A DNA stretch of 19,404 nt from the NCBI GenBank assembly GCA_018715025.1, contig DVMK01000144.1, positions 1 through 19,404 on the forward strand, read 5' to 3'. Shown piece by piece: positions 14,998 through 19,404 of this stretch. The DNA is from Candidatus Caccousia avistercoris. Lineage in GTDB: Bacteria; Bacillota; Clostridia; Oscillospirales; Acutalibacteraceae. Both the position numbers and the translations under genes were made by a program. How positions within the stretch are numbered: the first letter of the stretch is position 1; each line of letters begins with the position of its first letter. The notes beneath the pieces are model-generated. The model had not been told where the DNA came from, did not search any database, and worked only from the letters and a program-made list of their open reading frames with translations.

Positions 14998-16122
14998 TCA
15001 GCCCAGATGAAAAAAATCTGCCAAACGCTCCCAAAGCCCTTTCTCCCGCTCCTGCAAAGGAACGTCCGCGCCCGCAAGGAGGGGGATTCTGGCCAGCTCC
15101 TCCCCGTCCAGCCGGTAGGATACGGCCCCCACCGGATCGCCCGCCTTTACCGGGGCGTAAAGAAAGCGGGGAAGCTCCACCAGCCGCTGCACCTCTGAAG
15201 CGCGGCCCCTGGGCACCAGGAAATTTGCCTGGCCCTGGGCCGAAACGGGAACGGTTTCCGCCGTTCCCCCCACCACAGCCGCAGCGCCCTCCCAGGGGGC
15301 GGAGGAGGATTCGTACCGTTCTAAAAGGGAAAAGCCGTATTCCATCAGGGTCTCGTGGTCCCGCCAGTCGTCCGGGTCGTTAAGGGTAACGGCGATGAGG
15401 CGCACCCCGTCGCGCTGGGCGGCCGACACCAGGCACCGGCCGGCCTTTTTGGTGTAGCCGGTCTTTCCCCCGATGCAGCCCTCCAGCGTACCCAGCAGTT
15501 TATTGTGGTTGCTGTAGTACCGCACGCCCTCCGGCTCCAAAAAGGAAACGCTCACCTGCGCCTGGCCGGCAAGGTTCTGAAAGTCTTCGTTTTCCAAAGC
15601 GGCCCTGGCCAGCAGCGCCATATCTCTGGCTGTGGAATAGTGACCCTCGCTGTCCAGGCCGGAGGGCGTGACGAAAAGGGTATCCGCCAGCCCCAGCTCC
15701 TGCGCGCGCCGGTTCATCCGTTCGGCAAAGGCAGACAGGGAACCGTCGATGAGAATGGCCGCCGCGTTGGCCGCGTCGTTCCCGGAAGCCGCCAGCATCC
15801 CGGCGGCCAGGCCGTGCAGGGTTAGCCGGTCCCCGGCGCGCAGCCCCATGGAAGAACCCTCTACGCGCACCATTTCCTCGGTGATGGTCACCTCCCGATC
15901 CGGCTGTTCCAGCGTGAGAAGGGCCGTCATGATCTTGGTGGTGCTGGCCATGGGAAGCTGCTCCCTTTCGTTCCGGGAAAACAGCAGCCTTCCGCTTTCC
16001 GCCTCCATCAGCACAGCGGCGGAGGCGGAAACGGCGGGGGCCTGCGCCCCATGGGCCGGAAGGGCCCACAGGGAAAACAGCATAGAAATGACTGCCAAAA
16101 CAGAAATCGAGCTTTTTTTCAC
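14998..16122 (-). CDS. D-alanyl-D-alanine carboxypeptidase (PBP5/DacB/DacF family)
   Basis: 374 residues with a signal peptide (1-25: basic start, hydrophobic core, cleavage near AHG-A). Active-site motifs of class-C low-mass PBPs are all present: STTK (60-63, nucleophile Ser60), SGN (113-115) and KTG (220-222). A PBP5-type C-terminal beta domain follows, ending in a short amphipathic stretch (WERLADFF) that could anchor it to the membrane. It trims the terminal D-Ala from peptidoglycan stem peptides outside the membrane. Start is GTG at 16122, preceded by AGGTGA. It follows gerW, which hints at a spore-cortex role like DacB or DacF, but this is inference from context. Confidence 0.93.
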   Translation of the reverse strand: MKKSSISVLAVISMLFSLWALPAHGAQAPAVSASAAVLMEAESGRLLFSRNEREQLPMASTTKIMTALLTLEQPDREVTITEEMVRVEGSSMGLRAGDRLTLHGLAAGMLAASGNDAANAAAILIDGSLSAFAERMNRRAQELGLADTLFVTPSGLDSEGHYSTARDMALLARAALENEDFQNLAGQAQVSVSFLEPEGVRYYSNHNKLLGTLEGCIGGKTGYTKKAGRCLVSAAQRDGVRLIAVTLNDPDDWRDHETLMEYGFSLLERYESSSAPWEGAAAVVGGTAETVPVSAQGQANFLVPRGRASEVQRLVELPRFLYAPVKAGDPVGAVSYRLDGEELARIPLLAGADVPLQEREKGLWERLADFFHLG

Positions 16123-16126
16123 TCCA

Positions 16127-16164
16127 CATCACCTGCCATGGTTATACCTATGCGGCAGGGGATG
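16127..16164 (-). promoter_or_regulatory. dyad covering the ribosome site of the carboxypeptidase gene
   Basis: Arms CATC-n-CCTGCC and GGCAGG-n-GATG pair with one mismatch (ten pairs) around a 16-base loop. The 3' arm contains the AGGTGAT ribosome site and ends four bases before the GTG start, so the fold would hide the site. It could instead be an operator in DNA. Confidence 0.4.
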
Positions 16165-16171
16165 GTTTTAT
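16149..16171 (-). promoter_or_regulatory. possible sporulation (sigma-E-like) promoter before the carboxypeptidase gene
   Basis: Minus strand ATA (16171-16169), 16 bases, then CATA (16152-16149) with GGTAT after it, resembling the sigma-E pattern ATA-N16-18-CATA. The last -10 position does not fit the consensus. It would give a leader of only about 20 bases. Confidence 0.25.
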
Positions 16172-16191
16172 CCGCAATCTGCCGGCGGCCC

Positions 16192-16635
16192 TCACACCTG
16201 GGGATCGTCCAGGGTTACGTCGCCGCCGTTTTCCTTGGCCTCTTTTTTCTCTGCCCGGCCGGATTTCCTGGCCCCCAGAAAATCGTTGATCTTGTCGGCC
16301 ACCTCAGGGATCATGCCTATGATCCGATCCGCAGAGCTGTTATAGGGATCGATCTGCAGCAGATGGACGTTCCCATTGCTGATGGTCAGGAAGGCCAGAG
16401 GCGTTACCGTCACCCCAGCCCCAGCGCCGCCGCCGAAAAAGCTCTTGTCTGTCTGCTGCTTGGAGGGGAAATCGCTTCCCCCGGAAGCAAAGCCGTAGCT
16501 GATTTTGGAAACGGGAAGAATGACGGTTCCGTCCGGCGCAGTGATGGGATCCCCCACCACCGTGTTGACGTCAACCATCTGACGGATTTTCTCCAGGGTT
16601 GTGTCCATCATGCCTTCGATTGGATGTTCGCTCAT
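16192..16635 (-). CDS. gerW: GerW/YtfJ-family sporulation protein
   Basis: 147 residues from ATG at 16635, preceded by AGGTAGGGG; the open frame extends 57 codons further upstream but overlaps the DUF2953 gene and has no ribosome site there. The body shows the family marks: an N-terminal helix (MMDTTLEKIRQMVDVNTVVG), then DGTVILPVSKISYGFASGG, FFGGGAGAGVTVTPLAFL and a glycine-rich beta segment, followed by a charged C-terminal tail (GRAEKKEAKE). In Bacillus GerW (YtfJ) is made in the forespore and is needed for normal germination. It is the strongest sign in the window that the organism makes endospores. It is followed after 69 bases by the carboxypeptidase gene. Confidence 0.93.
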   Translation of the reverse strand: MSEHPIEGMMDTTLEKIRQMVDVNTVVGDPITAPDGTVILPVSKISYGFASGGSDFPSKQQTDKSFFGGGAGAGVTVTPLAFLTISNGNVHLLQIDPYNSSADRIIGMIPEVADKINDFLGARKSGRAEKKEAKENGGDVTLDDPQV

Positions 16636-16681
16636 AACTGCCCCTACCTTTCTTAAAATCAAATAATCTAACCTACAGCCT

Positions 16682-17320
16682 TTAAACTGTCTTTTTATCG
16701 CTCTCTTCCGGCTCCACCGCCCTGCGCCAAAGAGAAACCGCCCCCACAAGGGCGCGGAGCGCCTCCCAAAGCAGGAAAAACAGCGGAATGCGCGCTTTAC
16801 AAGCAAAGGAGATTTCCGTTTTGTCCTTTTGAAAATCCGGCGACACCTGAATCTCGGGTTTGCGGCACCGGGCTGTCTCTGTGAGGATGCGGAACGCCGG
16901 GTAAACCACCCCGCACACCCTGCCGTACAGCAGCGCCGTCCCGGCGGCGTCTTCGGCGGCCACCGTCAGGGAAAGCTTCAGCCGGGAAACGTACAGGTGA
17001 GAGACAAACCCCTTCCAGGTGGAAGCGGCCAGGGAAGCCGCCTGGGAAAGAAGGCTGAGAAAGCCGGAAAGCCCCTTCTGCTTCAGTATATCCAGAAGTT
17101 CCCTCTTTTTTGCATCCTCCGTTTTTTCAGCGGTCTTCTGCTCCCGGGCTTTTTTCCTCTGCTTTTCCGGCTTCTTTTTTTCCTTGGGCGGAAAAAGGCG
17201 GAACGAGAGGAACAAATAGCCCACCCGGAGGGAGAGCTTTTCCTCATAAGAGATCGCCGCCCAAACCGGGCAGGTCAGCAAAAGCGCCAGGAACACCAGG
17301 ATTCCCCCAAAAATGAGCAA
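16682..17320 (-). CDS. DUF2953 protein (YtfI-like), single-pass membrane protein
   Basis: 212 residues from a TTG start at 17320, with a run of G (AAGGGG) suitably placed before it. Residues 1-20 form a membrane segment (ILVFLALLLTCPVW), a strand-rich part follows, then a strongly basic and charged stretch (about 46-75, many Lys/Glu), then a C-terminal part with DFQKDKTEISFACKARI and a hydrophobic segment IPLFFLLWEALRALVGAV. This matches DUF2953 proteins such as YtfI of Bacillus, which is found beside ytfJ (gerW), as here. Molecular function is unknown; a role with GerW in sporulation is inferred from the constant pairing. It lies 21 bases after scpB. Confidence 0.8.
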   Translation of the reverse strand: MLIFGGILVFLALLLTCPVWAAISYEEKLSLRVGYLFLSFRLFPPKEKKKPEKQRKKAREQKTAEKTEDAKKRELLDILKQKGLSGFLSLLSQAASLAASTWKGFVSHLYVSRLKLSLTVAAEDAAGTALLYGRVCGVVYPAFRILTETARCRKPEIQVSPDFQKDKTEISFACKARIPLFFLLWEALRALVGAVSLWRRAVEPEESDKKTV

Positions 17321-17341
17321 GCCGTTCCCCCCTTTTTTCTT

Positions 17342-17905
17342 TTAAGCCTCCTGCCCTTCCTGCGGCCCCTGCTCCGCTTCCCCCGCCTTCTCCCTCTCAT
17401 TGGGCAGGGGAGGAAGTTCCTCCAGAGACGAAATGTTCAGGCAGCGCAGGAACGCCTCGGTGGTGCCGTACAGCAGGGGGCGGCCCGGCAGTTCCAGGCG
17501 GCCTCTCTCTTCAATCAGGCCCTTGGCGGCCAGCGTCGCCATAACGCCGCCGCAGTCCACCCCTCTTACCTGGTCTACGAAAGCCCTGGTGACAGGCTGG
17601 TTGTAGGCCACCACCGCCAGAACCTCCATGGCGGCCTGGGAAAGCGGCGTGTTCCGGCGCAGCTCCAGCGCCTCCCTCACCTTATCCGCGTACTCCTCGT
17701 TTGTGCACATCTGGTAGCTTCCGTCCACCTTCGCCACGCGGATCCCGCTTTCCGGCTTGTTATAATGATCCATGACCAACTGAAGCACCTTTTGGGCTGT
17801 GCCTTTGTCCACGCCCAGCACCTGGATGAGCCGTTCCTCCGGCACCGGCTCTCCGCTGGCGAAAAGGATGGCCTCAATCGTCCCCTGGAGCTTGCGAATC
17901 TCCAT
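17342..17905 (-). CDS. scpB: segregation and condensation protein B
   Basis: 187 residues with two winged-helix domains. Conserved segments are the opening LQGTIEAILFASGEPV (6-21), the central AYNQPVTR (100-107) and GRPLLYGTTEAFL (141-153). The C-terminal 25 residues are a low-complexity acidic tail. ScpB dimers bind the kleisin ScpA and complete the Smc complex that compacts and separates chromosomes. ATG at 17905 directly follows the scpA stop without any gap and uses GAGGAAGAG inside scpA as ribosome site, so the two are coupled. Confidence 0.96.
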   Translation of the reverse strand: MEIRKLQGTIEAILFASGEPVPEERLIQVLGVDKGTAQKVLQLVMDHYNKPESGIRVAKVDGSYQMCTNEEYADKVREALELRRNTPLSQAAMEVLAVVAYNQPVTRAFVDQVRGVDCGGVMATLAAKGLIEERGRLELPGRPLLYGTTEAFLRCLNISSLEELPPLPNEREKAGEAEQGPQEGQEA

Positions 17906-18610
17906 TTATTCTCTTCCTCTCATTTGGATGGTCTCGTCCCCCGGGGGGCCGTCCACGGTGACGCGCCTGGCCTTGATTAGCTCCAGCAAAGCCAGGAAGG
18001 TGGCTACCTTTTCGGATTTTTCGTCCTTGCCTGCAAACAGGCTGTAGTACGAAAGCCGGTTTCCCTTCCACAATTTCCGCAGGACGGAAACAATCTGGGA
18101 GGACACCGAGACAATTTTGTGGGCCACAATTCCCGCAAAAGCCACGGGGGTGGGCTGAATCCGCCGGCGGCCCCGGCCGGTGGCGCTCAGGTACGCCTGC
18201 AGAAGCTCCTGAGGCTGGTGAGTGCGGCGGTAGGTACGGTCCACCTCCAGCTCCTGCGGTTCCCTTACATAGGCGTCGAAATTCAGGCGCTCCGCCAGCA
18301 TGGCGGCGGCCTGCTTGCATTCCTGGTACTCCAGCAGCCTGCCCACCAGCTCCTGGCGGGCTGCCTCCGCCTCCTCGTGCCTGGGCAGCAGGTAAGAGGA
18401 CTTCATCTCGATAAGCCGCGCCGCCATTTCCAGAAATTCGCTGGCCACGTCCATGTCCCGCTCCTGCATGGCGTTAATCTGTTCCACATACTGATCTACA
18501 ATGGACAGAATGGAAACGTCGCAGATGTTCAGCTTGTTTTTTGCCAGCAGGTAAAGCAGCAGATCCAGCGGGCCGTCGAAAGAGGCCAGATGATAAGAAA
18601 GCTTTTCCAT
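17906..18610 (-). CDS. scpA: segregation and condensation protein A (kleisin)
   Basis: 234 residues. The N-terminal Smc-binding region has the hallmark FDGPLDLLL (11-19) and continues with a helix set (DVASEFLEMAARLIEMKSSYLLP). A linker follows, and the C-terminal winged helix (about 165-225, SEKVATFLALLELIKARRV) contacts the other Smc head. It bridges the Smc dimer together with ScpB. It starts ten bases after the site-2 protease stop and touches scpB. Length and motifs are normal. Confidence 0.96.
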   Translation of the reverse strand: MEKLSYHLASFDGPLDLLLYLLAKNKLNICDVSILSIVDQYVEQINAMQERDMDVASEFLEMAARLIEMKSSYLLPRHEEAEAARQELVGRLLEYQECKQAAAMLAERLNFDAYVREPQELEVDRTYRRTHQPQELLQAYLSATGRGRRRIQPTPVAFAGIVAHKIVSVSSQIVSVLRKLWKGNRLSYYSLFAGKDEKSEKVATFLALLELIKARRVTVDGPPGDETIQMRGRE

Positions 18611-18620
18611 GCCCCGCCCC

Positions 18621-19322
18621 TCAGAACAGGCCCAGCGCCCGGAAGGGCAGATCCGCCAGCCACATGACCGCGTTCCAGAGATGCCCCTGCAGGAAGGAAA
18701 GAAGGGGATCCAGAAAGCCGCTGAGCAGGATCAGGAACAGAACCGTCACCAGAACCCGCTCGTAGCGGTAATAGCGGTACATTGCCCTGTCGGGCAGGAA
18801 GGCAGCCACCAGGCGGGAACCGTCCAGCGGCGGCACAGGCAGCAGGTTGAACACCGCCAGCATCAGGTTGATGGAGATATAGTAATAAAAGAATACGCTC
18901 AAAATCACCAGGGCCTGGGTGGGAATCAGGCCCTGCAGGCACAGCAGGATATTGAGCAGCAGGGCCCCGGCCAGCCCGGCCAGCACATTGCTGACAGGCC
19001 CGGCCAGCGCCGTAATTGCCATTCCCTTTTTGGGGTCTTTGAAATTCAGCGGGTTCACCGGCACCGGTTTGGCCCAGCCAATGCCAAAGAGCAAAATTCC
19101 CAGCGCGCCCACCGGGTCTATGCTGGCAATGGGGTTCAGGGTCAGGCGGCCCTGGTTTTTGGCAGTGGGATCGCCCAGCCTGTAGGCCACATAGCCATGG
19201 GCGTACTCGTGCAGGGGAAGGACGAAAAACAGGACAAACAGCGTAGCCAGCACCTGCATGACCAGGCTCCAGACGTCCACCCCGCCCCCTTGGACAAAGC
19301 TGCGGATTGCATGAATCAGCAT
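18621..19322 (-). CDS. site-2 protease family (M50) membrane metalloprotease
   Basis: 233 residues, largely hydrophobic with about five or six membrane segments. Zinc motif HEYAH is at 38-42 inside the first long membrane helix, and the third ligand motif NLLPVPPLDG is at 159-168 (Asp167), the two M50 marks. The protein lacks the PDZ domain of RseP-type enzymes and fits the short YwhC/rhomboid-neighbour type that often precedes scpA in Firmicutes. Substrate is unknown; intramembrane cleavage of a regulatory protein is the family theme. ATG at 19322 has AAGAGG before it. It is the first gene of the scpA-scpB unit. Confidence 0.92.
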   Translation of the reverse strand: MLIHAIRSFVQGGGVDVWSLVMQVLATLFVLFFVLPLHEYAHGYVAYRLGDPTAKNQGRLTLNPIASIDPVGALGILLFGIGWAKPVPVNPLNFKDPKKGMAITALAGPVSNVLAGLAGALLLNILLCLQGLIPTQALVILSVFFYYYISINLMLAVFNLLPVPPLDGSRLVAAFLPDRAMYRYYRYERVLVTVLFLILLSGFLDPLLSFLQGHLWNAVMWLADLPFRALGLF

Positions 19323-19338
19323 AGTTAACCTCTTCCTT

Positions 19339-19370
19339 GGAAAAGCAGAAAATTTTCCAGCAGCTTTTCC
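19339..19370 (-). promoter_or_regulatory. dyad at the expected start point of the M50-scpAB operon
   Basis: Arms GGAAAAGC (19339-19346) and GCTTTTCC (19363-19370) are a perfect inverted repeat around 16 bases, with a ten-base palindrome GAAAATTTTC inside (19348-19357). It lies between the -10 box and the ribosome site, a usual place for a repressor operator; it could also fold as a leader hairpin. Confidence 0.4.
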
Positions 19371-19372
19371 AG

Positions 19373-19378
19373 ATTATA
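19373..19378 (-). promoter_or_regulatory. -10 box candidate for the M50-scpAB operon
   Basis: A perfect TATAAT lies on the minus strand 50 bases before the first gene. No convincing -35 box is found in the 26 bases left before the window edge. Without it, this remains a candidate. Confidence 0.45.
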
Positions 19379-19404
19379 CTTTCCTTTTTGCCGTCTCTTT
19401 ATTA

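Noticed and set aside
15500..16132. Minus-strand frame overlapping the carboxypeptidase in another register, starting with ATG near its GTG start
   Set aside because: It has no signal peptide or motif and runs into Arg/Gly-rich low-complexity sequence; the GTG-started frame has all three active-site motifs.
16636..16806. Longer N-terminus for gerW
   Set aside because: It would overlap the end of the DUF2953 gene, has a basic unrelated sequence, and the good ribosome site is before ATG 16635.

Overview
The window reads as a GC-rich (roughly 60% by eye) chromosomal segment of an anaerobic, endospore-forming Firmicute, most likely class Clostridia and perhaps an Oscillospirales-type gut bacterium. 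The clues are a Bacillus/Clostridium-type gene order (yicC-remA-gmk-rpoZ-priA-def-fmt-rsmB-rlmN-PP2C phosphatase), a GerW/YtfJ sporulation gene beside its usual DUF2953 partner, strong AGGAGG ribosome sites, and TTG/GTG start codons. The genus is inference. All supported genes lie on the minus strand, so transcription runs from high to low coordinates. No rRNA, tRNA, CRISPR array, insertion sequence or prophage gene was seen.

In transcription order, the first block (19322 down to 13813) holds a site-2-type membrane metalloprotease, the Smc partners scpA and scpB, a DUF2953 protein, gerW, a D-Ala-D-Ala carboxypeptidase, an RluB/RsuA-family pseudouridine synthase and a small GNAT-like protein. 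It combines chromosome segregation, envelope/spore and ribosome functions. A dyad with a sporulation-promoter-like element sits directly before the carboxypeptidase.

The second block (13656 down to 10426) is a three-gene biotin-dependent operon with its own consensus promoter and a leader hairpin. It encodes a divergent acyl-CoA carboxyltransferase-like subunit, a free-standing biotin carrier and a pyruvate/oxaloacetate carboxyltransferase subunit. This is the part list of a 12S/1.3S/5S transcarboxylase. No membrane sodium-pump subunit and no biotin carboxylase is present. It ends at a hairpin terminator, after which proC follows at short distance with no visible promoter.

The third block (9233 down to the window edge) starts at a TTGACA/TATTAT promoter with a leader of about 175 nt. 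It carries the housekeeping operon for RNA quality control, nucleotide metabolism, RNA polymerase omega, replication restart, N-formyl-methionine handling (def, fmt), a YugP-type membrane protease, two RNA methyltransferases and the beginning of a PP2C phosphatase cut by the edge. Genes here overlap or nearly touch, so translational coupling is likely. coaBC, which sits between rpoZ and priA in Bacillus subtilis, is absent.

Most of the window is conserved core genome. The parts worth attention are the carboxyltransferase operon, especially its divergent large subunit, and the untested regulatory hairpins before it, before yicC, before the carboxypeptidase and between the operon and proC.
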